16,969 nucleotides of DNA from JADGRF01 sp036382515 (lineage in GTDB: Bacteria; Myxococcota_A; Polyangia; Polyangiales; JAFGIB01), in the NCBI GenBank assembly GCA_036382515.1, contig DASVHQ010000080.1:1-16969 (forward strand), read 5' to 3'. Below the pieces are notes generated by a model, which saw only the letters and a list, made by a program, of their open reading frames with translations, had not been told where the DNA came from and made no database searches. The position numbers were made by a program, and so were the translations under genes. How positions within the stretch are numbered: position 1 is the stretch's first letter; each line of letters starts with the position of its first letter. Positions 7,812 to 15,033 of this stretch are shown here, piece after piece.

Positions 7812-7821
7812 TCACATGTGA
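7812..7821. repeat. 10-bp palindrome upstream of GMC oxidase
   Basis: TCACATGTGA is a perfect 10-bp palindrome about 50 nt before the GMC start codon. It could be a regulator half-site pair, but short palindromes arise by chance and nothing else supports the role. Confidence 0.2.
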
Positions 7822-7869
7822 CGCGTCTGCGCGGTTGCTCTCGTCGCAAACCCAGGCTACGAGGTCTAC

Positions 7870-9441
7870 GTGTCACCGGCGCACGTGTTCGATTACGCGA
7901 TCATCGGCTCGGGGTTTGGTGGCAGCGTTTCGGCGCTGCGCTTGACCGAGAAGAGGTACGACGTGCTCCTGCTCGAAAAGGGCAGCGAGCTCCAGGCCGA
8001 GGATTTTCCCGAGACGAACTGGAACCTCAAGCGCTGGCTGTGGGCTCCAGTGTTCGGCTTTCGGGGGCTTTTTCAGATGCGCCCGTTCTCGCACGTGCAG
8101 GTCCTGGCGGGCGCGGGTGTCGGCGGCGGCTCGCTCACCTACGCGAACACGCTCCCCATCCCCAAGCGCGGCTTCTTCGCTAGCCCGACCTGGGCGCAGC
8201 TCGCCGACTGGGAAACCGAGCTCGCGCCGCACTACCAGACCGCGCGTCGCATGCTCGGCGCAGCGCCCACCGATTTCCTCACGCCCGCCGACGTGCTGCT
8301 CAAAGAGCTCGCGTCCGAGCGCGGCACGCCCCAGGCGTTCGAGAAACCGCACGTCGCTGTGTTCATGGGCGAGGCGGGCAAGACCGTGCCCGATCCGTAC
8401 TTCGACGGCGAAGGGCCCGAGCGCACGGGTTGCGTGCGCTGCGGCGCGTGCATGACCGGCTGCCGATATGGCGCGAAGAACACGCTCGACAAGAACTACC
8501 TCTATTTCGCTCGCAAACGTGGGCTCACGCTCCATGCGGACAGCGAAGTCGTGCACATCGCTCCGCTCGACGGCGGCGGCTATCGTGTCCGCGCGCTGCA
8601 AGGTCGTTCGTACTTCGCGCGCCGCGAGGTCGAGTACGTCGCGAAGAACATCATATTTTCGGCTGGCGCGCTCGGAACGAATTCGCTGCTGCTGCGGCTC
8701 GCCACCGATCCCACGGCGTTGCCCAAGCTCTCGCCGCGCGTGGGCCGGCGCGTGCGCACCAACTCCGAGTCGCTGATCTGCGTCACCGTGCCGGGCAGCA
8801 AGGATGACCACGCCAAGGGCATCGCCATCAACTCGCTGTTGCAGACCGACGAGCACTCGCACCTGGAGATGGTCCGCTACGGCACAGGCTCGGGCTTCTT
8901 TCGCATGCTCGTCACTGCGCCGCATCTGCGAGGACAGCCCGGCTTCCTGATGCTCCTGCGCATGCTCATCGCCACGCTCGCGCATCCCGTTCTCACGCTG
9001 CGTGCGCTGTTCGTGGCGGATTGGGCGCGCAGCACGATGATCTTGCTGTACATGCGTTCCACCGAAGGCACGCTGCGCTTCGTCCGCAACGCGCTCGGCA
9101 TCATGAACACCGAGCTCGAGGACGGCGAGCGACCGAGCGCGTGCATGCCCGAGGCCACCGCGCTCGCGCTGCGCATCGCCGACAAAGTCGGCGGCATCGC
9201 GCGTTCGACTTTCTACGGGCAGGTGCTGAACATCCCAACCACCGCACACATCCTGGGCGGGTGCGCCATGGGCAGCTGCGCGGACGACGGCGTCATCGAC
9301 CATCGCCACCGCGTCTTCGGCTACGACGGGTTGTACGTCATCGACGGCTCGGCGATCTCCGCAAACCCCGGCGTGAATCCGTCACTTTCGATCTGCGCCC
9401 TGGCCGAGCGCGCGATGACGTTCATCCCGGAAAAGAGCTGA
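7870..9441 (+). CDS. GMC oxidoreductase, cholesterol-oxidase-like (ChoD type)
   Basis: A 523-residue FAD-dependent oxidoreductase of the glucose-methanol-choline family. The Rossmann FAD site is GSGFGG (13-18), with GAGVGGGSLTYANTL (81-95) as the second FAD contact. A four-Cys motif, GCVRCGACMTGC then RYGAKNTLDKNY (C188, C191, C194, C198), is the feature that marks ChoD-like enzymes within the family. The catalytic pair appears as H460 (TAHILGGCAMG) and N503 (ANPGVNPSLS), near the C-terminal VIDGSAISANPGVNP. The likely substrate is a sterol or other lipophilic alcohol; this is inferred from the subfamily. No signal peptide is seen. The start is GTG 7870, with GAGG at 7861-7864; GTG 7885 is an alternative. 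A large antisense open frame across it is a shadow. Confidence 0.92.
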   Translation: MSPAHVFDYAIIGSGFGGSVSALRLTEKRYDVLLLEKGSELQAEDFPETNWNLKRWLWAPVFGFRGLFQMRPFSHVQVLAGAGVGGGSLTYANTLPIPKRGFFASPTWAQLADWETELAPHYQTARRMLGAAPTDFLTPADVLLKELASERGTPQAFEKPHVAVFMGEAGKTVPDPYFDGEGPERTGCVRCGACMTGCRYGAKNTLDKNYLYFARKRGLTLHADSEVVHIAPLDGGGYRVRALQGRSYFARREVEYVAKNIIFSAGALGTNSLLLRLATDPTALPKLSPRVGRRVRTNSESLICVTVPGSKDDHAKGIAINSLLQTDEHSHLEMVRYGTGSGFFRMLVTAPHLRGQPGFLMLLRMLIATLAHPVLTLRALFVADWARSTMILLYMRSTEGTLRFVRNALGIMNTELEDGERPSACMPEATALALRIADKVGGIARSTFYGQVLNIPTTAHILGGCAMGSCADDGVIDHRHRVFGYDGLYVIDGSAISANPGVNPSLSICALAERAMTFIPEKS

Positions 9442-9512
9442 CGCGCGGAACGAGTGGCGCGGTCCGTGGCGCCACAGGCCGGCCGTCGCGAGATCGTGTA
9501 CGGTGCGAGCGC

Positions 9513-9827
9513 ATGCGCTGGGAAGAGTGGCGGGCGAGGGTGCACGATGCGTGGCCGTGGCTCGCGCTGCTAGGCCTGTGGTTGCTGTTCGAGTTGCCGA
9601 GCGCCGTGCAGGCCGACGGTCTTTCACTGCGTGACGTGCGCCCGTCCGGGGACGTGCTGCTGCTCTGCAGCGCGTGGGCATTGGCTCGCGCGCACCCGCT
9701 CGGCCGCTTCGTGCGCCCGCTCTTGCGCGTGGTCGCGGGCGTGCTCGTGTGGTTTCGTCTGGACTGCGCCGTGTGCGCGTTGCTGACGCGCCTACAACGC
9801 AGACGTGAGGACGGCACATGCGCATGA
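9513..9827 (+). pseudogene. Truncated membrane protein, N-terminal two helices
   Basis: The frame from ATG 9513 gives 104 residues with two hydrophobic segments (WPWLALLGLWLLFELPSAV, residues about 15-33, and a longer stretch about 48-86 ending FRLDCAVCALLTR). It then stops at TGA 9827 after a basic tail (LQRRREDGTCA). The pattern 'VxxFRLDxxVxxxL' after a pair of N-terminal helices resembles the opening of multi-helix sulfatase/alkaline-phosphatase-like membrane proteins. That reading is inference; I cannot name the family. The natural continuation would be more membrane segments, and the following 700 bp encode nothing in any frame, so I read this as a 3' truncation. It lies 71 bp after the GMC gene. 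A real two-helix protein is the alternative. Confidence 0.5.
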
Positions 9828-10549
9828 CCGTGCGTCGGCTCCATGCGAAGCGGCGACCTCAGCGGGTAACGGTAGTGTCCCGACACGTTGCGTGGCGCGC
9901 GCGCGGGATGTTGTCTCGCTCGTAGCCTCGCTCGCATCGGATCCGGGGACCGCCGTTGGGGCTGCGGTGCAAGCGCCTGGGTTGTCGTCATGCCAGCGCA
10001 TTGATGGCGACGACGCCTGCTTCGGAAGCGACGAGAGCGAGAGCATGGGTCCCATACGGTGCATTTCTTGTGCCGCGCCTCGCTTGCTGCTCGGTGGCTC
10101 AATAGGCCGAGCATCTGACCGGCGCGTGGGGTCGGCGGTGGTGAAGATCGCCACCCGCTCAGGTGTTCTTCACCATTTCGGCGTGTGCGCGCGAGTGTGC
10201 AGCGCTCGCTACGCGGCTCACGGTATGCACGTAGCTGGGGCACTGCCTCGCGCAACTTCTCCGTACCTGCGCGAGCACCGTCCCCGCGGCCCGAGTTGGC
10301 TGGAGCGAGACTAACGGCCGGCGCACGCGCGATCTCGGTACGGCGAAACCGGCGCTCAGTAGCTCCGCAGGCGGTCGAGTCACGGCGGTCAGACCTCGCG
10401 CAAGGCCCCGCGTTCTTGAACTCGCGCACGATGCGCTCCTCGGCGGTCGTCCTGCACGGCACGTGCTCGGTCAGCGCATGGCTGGTGGTCGCCTACGGTC
10501 GCCCGCACGTGCCGCGACCACGACTGAGGCCCGCCGAGCTTGCGCGACG
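9828..10549. other. Gene-free stretch of about 720 bp
   Basis: All six frames here give Arg/Ser-rich, low-information translations, including the long minus-strand frame 9422-10462 and plus-strand frames 9805-10314 and 10185-10835. No ribosome site, promoter pair, tRNA shape or protein motif was found. A short GTGTC-CC-GACAC inverted repeat near 9872-9883 is the only structured spot. It looks like decayed sequence between a truncated gene and the 3' end of the STAS-like gene. Confidence 0.6.
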
Positions 10550-10975
10550 CTACCGATGCACACGTGCTTGCTGGTCATTGAGCTCCACGAGCAACGTCTC
10601 GATCAGCTCTTTCGCTGATGTTTGCTGTGTCGGGCTCAGCTCCAAGTATCGGAGTGCATCGTCGAGTTCTTCGACAGAGAACGACTGCCACGACGGGTTG
10701 AACCAGCGCATGGATATCGTCCGGCTGCGCACCTCCGCATTGCACGCGATCATGGCGACCGGCTTCTTGTTGTCGCCCACGAGTTCCATGAGCTGCTTGC
10801 GCTGCACAGCCGTCGGCCATCCGCCCAAGGTGTAGACGAGCCGCTTGACCTCTGGCCGGGCGACTACGTGTTGGACATGCTTTACATACTCGTCCCACTC
10901 GTCATCGCGCGGCGGAAGACGGCCGATTACGGTGACTGCAAGCAGGCCCTTCACGCCCCAGACGATGTTGCGCAT
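10550..10975 (-). CDS. Small STAS/SpoIIAA-like hypothetical protein
   Basis: A 141-residue soluble protein from ATG 10975, preceded by GAGGGGTGGGTCGT as ribosome site; the frame stays open far upstream (to 11557) but that part is unrelated sequence. The product has the alternating strand-helix pattern of a STAS or SpoIIAA-like fold: LLAVTVIGRLPPRDDEWDEY, then KRLVYTLGGWPTAVQRKQL (44-62), KKPVAMIACNAEVRSRTISM (70-89) and WFNPSWQSFSVEELDDALRY (91-110). Proteins of this kind in myxobacteria carry 'GxPxxxQR', 'VAxxxxSxxVR' and 'WFNPxxxxFxxxELxxALRYL' and are of unknown role, perhaps signalling. The family call is from memory of that pattern. Codon use is normal. No neighbour suggests a partner, and it sits next to IS scrap. 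Confidence 0.7.
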   Translation of the reverse strand: MRNIVWGVKGLLAVTVIGRLPPRDDEWDEYVKHVQHVVARPEVKRLVYTLGGWPTAVQRKQLMELVGDNKKPVAMIACNAEVRSRTISMRWFNPSWQSFSVEELDDALRYLELSPTQQTSAKELIETLLVELNDQQARVHR

Positions 10976-10984
10976 ACGACCCAC

Positions 10985-11158
10985 CCCTCGCGGAGAACTT
11001 GCACGCAACGTGCCACACACGCGGGCCGCAGCACAACCGCGCGTGCGCTCGTGGCGCTTGGCATTGGCCAGCCGATCGACTTCAGCGTCCAGCATCGTGT
11101 TGAGCGTTTCTTCGACCGACCGTGGCACCAGCTCCGACAGCTGATCGCGTACGGCAGC
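10985..11158 (-). mobile_element. IS256-type transposase remnant (N-terminal part)
   Basis: In the minus frame that runs into the STAS-like gene, the segment 11039-11158 reads AAVRDQLSELVPRSVEETLN then TMLDAEVDRLANAKRHERT. This matches the start of IS256/mutator transposases, whose conserved text is close to 'SVEETLNxxLDAEADRLCxAxRYERT' followed by 'DTRAGxYER'. After HERT the match breaks. A degraded RVCGTL then out-of-frame similarity to 'RACGTYERKL' continues to about 10985, where the STAS-like start lies. No catalytic DDE part, no second end and no target duplication are visible, so this is an old fragment. Family recognition is from memory, not a search. Confidence 0.55.
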
Positions 11159-11322
11159 AATCCTCGCGATCCGCGAGCTGACGAACGCGAAGAACGCGGC
11201 GTGTTTGCACGCGAAGCCAGTGAAATTCCCAGATTCCGGATTCGAGAGCAATCGTGCTTCCGGCGTTCGAAACCCCGCGGAAGCTCGCGGTCGCTTCCAC
11301 TCTGTGCTGCGGATACCCGCAC

Positions 11323-11535
11323 CTACCTGCGCGACGCCAGTCTGACCGCGGTCACCGGCGATGCTCCGCCTGCGGTCCGCGCTCCGTCGCTCGCTTCGTA
11401 GAGGGAGCGCGCGAGGGGTTCGAACAGCTCGACGCGCGGTTGGCGGATCGGGCGGGCGCCTTGGAAGTCGAGCGAGCCGCGGTGGACATACAGCGCTTCG
11501 GACAGGGTGGTGGCGTCGCGACCGAGACCTGCCAA
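11323..11535 (-). pseudogene. Unidentified ORF remnant carrying repeat copy
   Basis: The frame is open from after a TAG at 11626-11628 down to a stop at 11323; the first ATG is at 11535 (70 residues). The translation looks protein-like: GDAELGGWQTWRRLDARLAG upstream of the ATG, then TTLSEALYVHRGSLDFQGAR and PIRQPRVELFEPLARSLYEA. Codon third positions are strongly G/C. No start with a ribosome site exists for the longer version, so it appears to be a piece of a gene. Its upstream portion is the 68-bp repeat (11546-11613). I do not recognise the family. Confidence 0.3.
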
Positions 11536-11545
11536 TCGTGCGTCC

Positions 11546-11613
11546 AGACGCCGCCAAGTCTGCCAGCCGCCCAGCTCCGCGTCACCCGCCTGAGCAGCTA
11601 CCCCGGCGGCGGC
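11546..11613. repeat. 68-bp dispersed repeat, copy 1
   Basis: This segment matches 14410-14477 in the same orientation along its whole 68-bp length, with about six mismatches and no gap. The shared core includes GTCTGCCAGCCGCC and CGCGTCACCCGCCTGAGCAG, then CTACC and GGCGGCGGC. On the minus strand both copies are open in one frame, giving AAxVAAQAGDAxxGGWQTxRRL. Confidence 0.85.
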
Positions 11614-11822
11614 ATCAGTTTCGTCCTAGATCTCATCCGTCAACTCGATGAGGGGCATGGTTGTAGACATGCGTTCCTGTTTAGTTGTAGTGACCTCGCA
11701 CTCGCCTCACGAGCGCTTCGTGCTGAGCCTGCACCGGCTGATGCCGCTGACGGCGGCACCAGTCGTAGATGGACTCGATCGCCCTTGTCAGGCTCGCACT
11801 GCGAGTCTTGCACGCCGTGCCC

Positions 11823-11936
11823 CATCGTCAGGACCTCGACGCGCCACTCCAAGTCGACGCCGCCCCGTTCGACCACATTTTGTTGCTGGACATCATCGAA
11901 CACCCGCGCGATCCGGAACGCTTCATGGATCCGCGT
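11823..11936 (+). pseudogene. Class I methyltransferase scrap
   Basis: On the plus strand a short frame reads HRQDLDAPLQVDAAPFDHIL then LLDIIEHPRDPERFMDPR. This is the post-II to motif-III region of SAM-dependent methyltransferases, where family members have 'DLDxPLxxxxxxFDxVLLLDVIEHLRDPExFL'. The H-to-P change in 'EHLRDP' (here EHPRDP) and the absence of the GxGxG SAM-binding motif upstream or the fold's end downstream indicate a relic. It points toward the 3' end of asnB. The upstream 150 bp has short open frames but nothing matching the missing part. Confidence 0.5.
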
Positions 11937-11979
11937 GCGCTCGCGGTGCACGAGTTCGGCATGCGCCCGTGCGACGCCG

Positions 11980-13920
11980 TCACAGTCCGTAGCGTTCTTG
12001 CAGCACGCACAAGCTCGTCAACTGGATGCAGGTCGCGAAGTAGCGACCGCGCGCGGTCGGCGAGGCGTCCGCCGGTCCGGCGTCGAGGAACGCGTCCACC
12101 TTCTTCCAGTCGAAGAAATGCAGCGTGCGGGCCTTCGGAGTGCGTAGCACGTCCTGCACGCGCTGCCGCATCCGCCCCTTGAGCTCGGGCGGCGCCAGGA
12201 ACGGGTGCTTCTGTCGCCGGTACACGGTATCGGTGAGGTAGGGCCGAGCGGCCTCGCGCAGCACGTATTTCTCGACGTTGCCACGCACCTTCAGATCCGC
12301 AGGCAGCATGGCGGCCTGCTCGGCGAAGAGGTGATCGAGCAGCGGCGGACGGCCCTCGATCGAATGCGCCATCTCCATCCGATCGCCGAGGTAGTTGAGC
12401 AGACGGTTCGGGAAGGCGGTCTTCAGCCACAGCCACATGGATTGGTTGACCGGCTCGCGTGTCGCCAGATCACGGGCATCCAGGCGATTGAGCAGCATCG
12501 CGTACGGATTGCGACCGGCTAGCTCGGAGACGAAGTTCGCTGCCAGCAGGCCCCGCACGGTCGTGCTGGAGGTCGTGAAGCTCAGGAGCCAGGCCGGTAC
12601 GTAGCCGAGCACCCGCTCGATGGACGCGGTCGCCTCCACGCCGACCGTGGGCGGAGCACCGAAGGAGCCATAGTGCCGGTTGGCCGCGTGCAGTGCGGCG
12701 AGCCGCTCGGCTTTGGTGGCTGCATCTTCGCCCGGCGTGTTGTGCAGCAGCATGTCCTGCCGAAACGACGGGTAACCCGCGAACAGCTCGTCCGAACCCT
12801 CGCCGGTCAGCACGACTTTGAAGCCATAGTCGCGCACCTTCTCGCTCAGGATGAACTTGGCGACGGCGTTGCCGTTGGCGATGATCGTCTCGCAGTGCCA
12901 TACCGCGTCGGCAAAGCGATCGGCGAGCAGATCTTCGGACACATCGAAGCGGTGAAAGCGCGCCCCGGCGCGCGCAGCCATCTCCTCGGCGATGGGCCCC
13001 TCGTCGTACGGGCCCTTCTCGAAGGCAATCGTGAAGGCATCGACGGGCTCCGAACGTAGCGAGGCTGCCACGCCGAGCAACGCGCACGAGTCGAGCCCAC
13101 CACTCAAATACACGCCGACCGGCACGTCCGCGCGCAGCCGCAAGCGCACGGCCTCGACCAGGGACTGCCGCAATTGTGTCACGTAGTGCGCGTCCTCGCG
13201 ACGCGGCGCCGAGTGACCTGCCGAGTGATCTGCCGACGGATCTGCCGACGGATACTTCAGGTCCCAGTACGGGACGATTTGCGTGTTGTAGCGCGTCGCC
13301 AACAGGAAATGGCCAGGCGGCACCTGGTAGACGCCCCGGAACATCGTCCGGTCGGCGTCGGACACCAGGTGCAGCTCTTGATGAACGGATTCGTCGTCCC
13401 ACTGCGCCGGCACACCCGCCTCGAACAGCGCCTTGATCTCCGAAGCCAGGTAGAGCGTGCCGTGCACGCGTGCATAGAACAGCGGCTTGATGCCGAAGCG
13501 GTCGCGCGCCGCGAACAGCGCGCGATTGCGTTCGTCCCACAGACAGAAGGCGAATTCGCCCCGCAGCTGCGCCAGGCAGTGCGTGCCTCTCTCCTCATAG
13601 AGGTGCAGCAAGATCTCGCTGTCCGATTGGGTTCGAAAGCGGTGACCGCGCGCTTGCAGCTCGGCCCGTTGACGCTCGAAGTCGTAGAACTCCCCGTTCA
13701 CGACGATGTGTAGCGCCTCGTCCTCGTTCGCAATCGGTTGGTCGCCGGTGGTCAGATCGATGATCGACAGACGCGCGTGCGCCATGCCGACTTGCCCGTT
13801 CTTCGCGACCCACTCGCGCCGACCGTCGGGCCCGCGGTGGTGCAGCGTGCGCACCGAACGGCGAAGCGCCTCGACCGACACCGGGGCGTCGGTCGAGAAC
13901 ATGGTGACGAATCCGCACAT
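11980..13920 (-). CDS. asnB: Asparagine synthetase (glutamine-hydrolysing)
   Basis: A 646-residue class II amidotransferase that makes asparagine from aspartate, ATP and glutamine in the cytosol. The N-terminal glutaminase domain begins with the essential Cys2 (MCGF, so Met is removed) and has R50-L51 (ARLSIIDL), N75-G76-E77 (NGEFYD) and D100. The synthetase domain carries the ATP P-loop SGGLDS (273-278) and GEGSDE (373-378), and ends with the usual 'EGRPPLLDH...KYVLREA...KHPF' region. The length exceeds E. coli AsnB and is closer to the longer Bacillus-type enzymes. The linker at about 224-239 (PSADPSADHSAGHSA) comes from a 12-bp tandem repeat. The start at 13920 is preceded by AGGGGGGG. It stands alone, about 600 bp after the next gene upstream; amidation of another substrate cannot be excluded. 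Confidence 0.95.
   Translation of the reverse strand: MCGFVTMFSTDAPVSVEALRRSVRTLHHRGPDGRREWVAKNGQVGMAHARLSIIDLTTGDQPIANEDEALHIVVNGEFYDFERQRAELQARGHRFRTQSDSEILLHLYEERGTHCLAQLRGEFAFCLWDERNRALFAARDRFGIKPLFYARVHGTLYLASEIKALFEAGVPAQWDDESVHQELHLVSDADRTMFRGVYQVPPGHFLLATRYNTQIVPYWDLKYPSADPSADHSAGHSAPRREDAHYVTQLRQSLVEAVRLRLRADVPVGVYLSGGLDSCALLGVAASLRSEPVDAFTIAFEKGPYDEGPIAEEMAARAGARFHRFDVSEDLLADRFADAVWHCETIIANGNAVAKFILSEKVRDYGFKVVLTGEGSDELFAGYPSFRQDMLLHNTPGEDAATKAERLAALHAANRHYGSFGAPPTVGVEATASIERVLGYVPAWLLSFTTSSTTVRGLLAANFVSELAGRNPYAMLLNRLDARDLATREPVNQSMWLWLKTAFPNRLLNYLGDRMEMAHSIEGRPPLLDHLFAEQAAMLPADLKVRGNVEKYVLREAARPYLTDTVYRRQKHPFLAPPELKGRMRQRVQDVLRTPKARTLHFFDWKKVDAFLDAGPADASPTARGRYFATCIQLTSLCVLQERYGL
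13211..13258. repeat. 12-bp tandem repeat, four units, inside asnB
   Basis: Four 12-bp units run in a row: gagtgacctgcc, gagtgatctgcc, gacggatctgcc and gacggatacttc. Twelve is a multiple of three, so copy-number change would keep the asnB frame. The units encode the Ser-Ala-Asp/His/Gly linker between the glutaminase and synthetase domains. Confidence 0.85.
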
Positions 13921-13993
13921 ACAACCCCCCCTGCTGTGGGGCGAAAACTGTCACGGATCGGCATGGCTTGTCCAGAGTCATTTGGGGGCGGTG

Positions 13994-14046
13994 GTCGGGT
14001 CGGGAGCCGGCGCGGTGGATGCTGGAGGGTTGCAAGGCCTGGCTGT
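13994..14046. repeat. About 53-bp dispersed repeat upstream of asnB, copy 1
   Basis: The first 30 bases (GTCGGGTCGGGAGCCGGCGC then GGTGGATGCT) are identical to 16831-16860. The next 23 match with three substitutions and one indel (GAGGGTTGCAAG, CCTG and CTGT shared). It sits 74 bp upstream of the asnB start codon, in the same orientation relative to the gene as copy 2 is to its gene. Confidence 0.85.
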
Positions 14047-14409
14047 CCCTGCCGCTTGGAGGAGCGTCGGTCGGGGTGCATCACCACTTCGCGGTCGAGG
14101 GCTCTGCGGAGCAACATCCACCTGCTCTTCAGACTGCCGCCATCAGCAGCATCAAAGGAAACGACGACCGAGGTCGATGTTGGTCGGTCGGAGACATTTG
14201 AGCCCCGCAATTCCCTCTTTCGGCCCAAAACTCTACCGGACCAGAATTTCCAACCCACGTCTCGCTCACGCATCAGTCTGCAAAGCCGGGGTGGGGGTCA
14301 TTCTGGGCCTTGGCCGAGCGCTGCGGTTCCGTCAGCCAACATGGCGTAGTGGTCGGCGTGGGGGCGAGGCTGATCGATAAACGGGCGGTTTCTCTGATTC
14401 CGCCCGGAC

Positions 14410-14477
14410 AAACGCCTCCCAGTCTGCCAGCCGCCCCGCGCCGCGTCACCCGCCTGAGCAGCTACCCTGGCGGCGGC
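14410..14477. repeat. 68-bp dispersed repeat, copy 2
   Basis: Same-strand copy of 11546-11613 with about six mismatches. It lies about 50 bp beyond the stop of the small lipoprotein gene that ends at 14527, in a place without coding evidence. Confidence 0.85.
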
Positions 14478-14526
14478 TTGACTCACAGAGATCCGAGCGC
14501 AATCCACGCCCGTGCCGGGCTTGCAG

Positions 14527-15033
14527 TCATTCGGGGCGAACTTCGTTGCCTTTGCTCGTTGCCATACCAGCGTCTGGATGTTCCGGGCCGTTTTGATTGG
14601 GCGATTGGCACTCGACATAACGTTGTGTTGCAGGGTCCTCAGCAACCGGCGGCGCCGGGCCTTGCGGTTCTTGCGCGGCGATCTTACCCGGATCGGTCGG
14701 CGGTTCCGCTTTGGGCTTGGCACCCAGCAGCCAAAGCACCGCACCCGCGGCGGCGACCGTGACACCCACTTCTATCACGTCGATTCCCCCGGGATTACTT
14801 CGAAGACTGGAAAAGCCGCAGTAGCCTTGCTTGTAAGTGGCCCCGCCCGAGCAGCCAGGACCACCCAACACTCCCGCGGCGCTGAGCAGACCGATGCCCG
14901 CCACCGTGCCACCTGCCATGGTCAAGTACCGGCCAACTTTGGTGACCGTGACACAGCCACAGAGCTGGAGCACGACAAGCATCGCCGTGTGAATGCAAAC
15001 GAGGATCAGCTGGTCACGGTACGACAGCCGCAT
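14527..15033 (-). CDS. Small lipoprotein/membrane protein, unknown function
   Basis: A 168-residue protein from ATG 15033, with GGGAAG a few nt upstream; ATG 15075 would add 14 residues. The N-terminus has a hydrophobic run LILVCIHTAMLVVLQLCGC (9-27), with LCGC (24-27) as a possible lipobox. Two further hydrophobic segments follow: LTMAGGTVAGIGLLSAAGVL and, after a Cys-containing loop (GPGCSGGATYKQGYCGF), VGVTVAAAGAVLWLLGAK. The C-terminal third is Pro/Ala/Glu-rich and polar (AKPKAEPPTDPG, QEPQGPAPP), probably disordered. I do not recognise the family. The start overlaps the frameshift-corrected end of the protease gene by 20 bp, and the uncorrected one by 28 bp, so it is the third gene of the leftward unit. 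Confidence 0.65.
   Translation of the reverse strand: MRLSYRDQLILVCIHTAMLVVLQLCGCVTVTKVGRYLTMAGGTVAGIGLLSAAGVLGGPGCSGGATYKQGYCGFSSLRSNPGGIDVIEVGVTVAAAGAVLWLLGAKPKAEPPTDPGKIAAQEPQGPAPPVAEDPATQRYVECQSPNQNGPEHPDAGMATSKGNEVRPE

Larger units (their letters stand above)
13921..14526. other. Intergenic region with two repeat copies, 606 bp
   Basis: No convincing gene occurs between asnB and the small lipoprotein gene. Frames such as 13968-14201 plus, 13752-14273 minus and 14298-14765 minus give Arg/Ser-rich text without motifs. The region holds copy 1 of the 53-bp repeat at 13994-14046 and copy 2 of the 68-bp repeat at 14410-14477. The asnB promoter must lie in its left part; no clear -35/-10 pair was found. 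Confidence 0.6.

Noticed and set aside
7873..9309. Long (478-codon) minus-strand open frame antisense to the GMC oxidase
   Set aside because: Translation is Arg/Ala/Glu/His-rich with no motif; it is a shadow caused by strong G/C third-position bias in the true gene.
9422..10462. 346-codon minus-strand open frame
   Set aside because: Arg/Ser/Thr-rich low-information translation that crosses the GMC 3' end, the membrane ORF and empty DNA; no ribosome site or motif.
10550..11557. 335-residue version of the STAS-like protein
   Set aside because: The first 194 codons are IS scrap and Arg-rich text; the ribosome site and fold pattern start at ATG 10975.
13211..13258. CRISPR-like array
   Set aside because: Units are 12 bp, directly adjacent without spacers, and lie in frame inside asnB.
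14298..14765. 155-codon minus-strand ORF that includes a 68-bp repeat copy
   Set aside because: It overlaps the small lipoprotein gene in another frame and is Arg-rich outside the repeat; no start signal.
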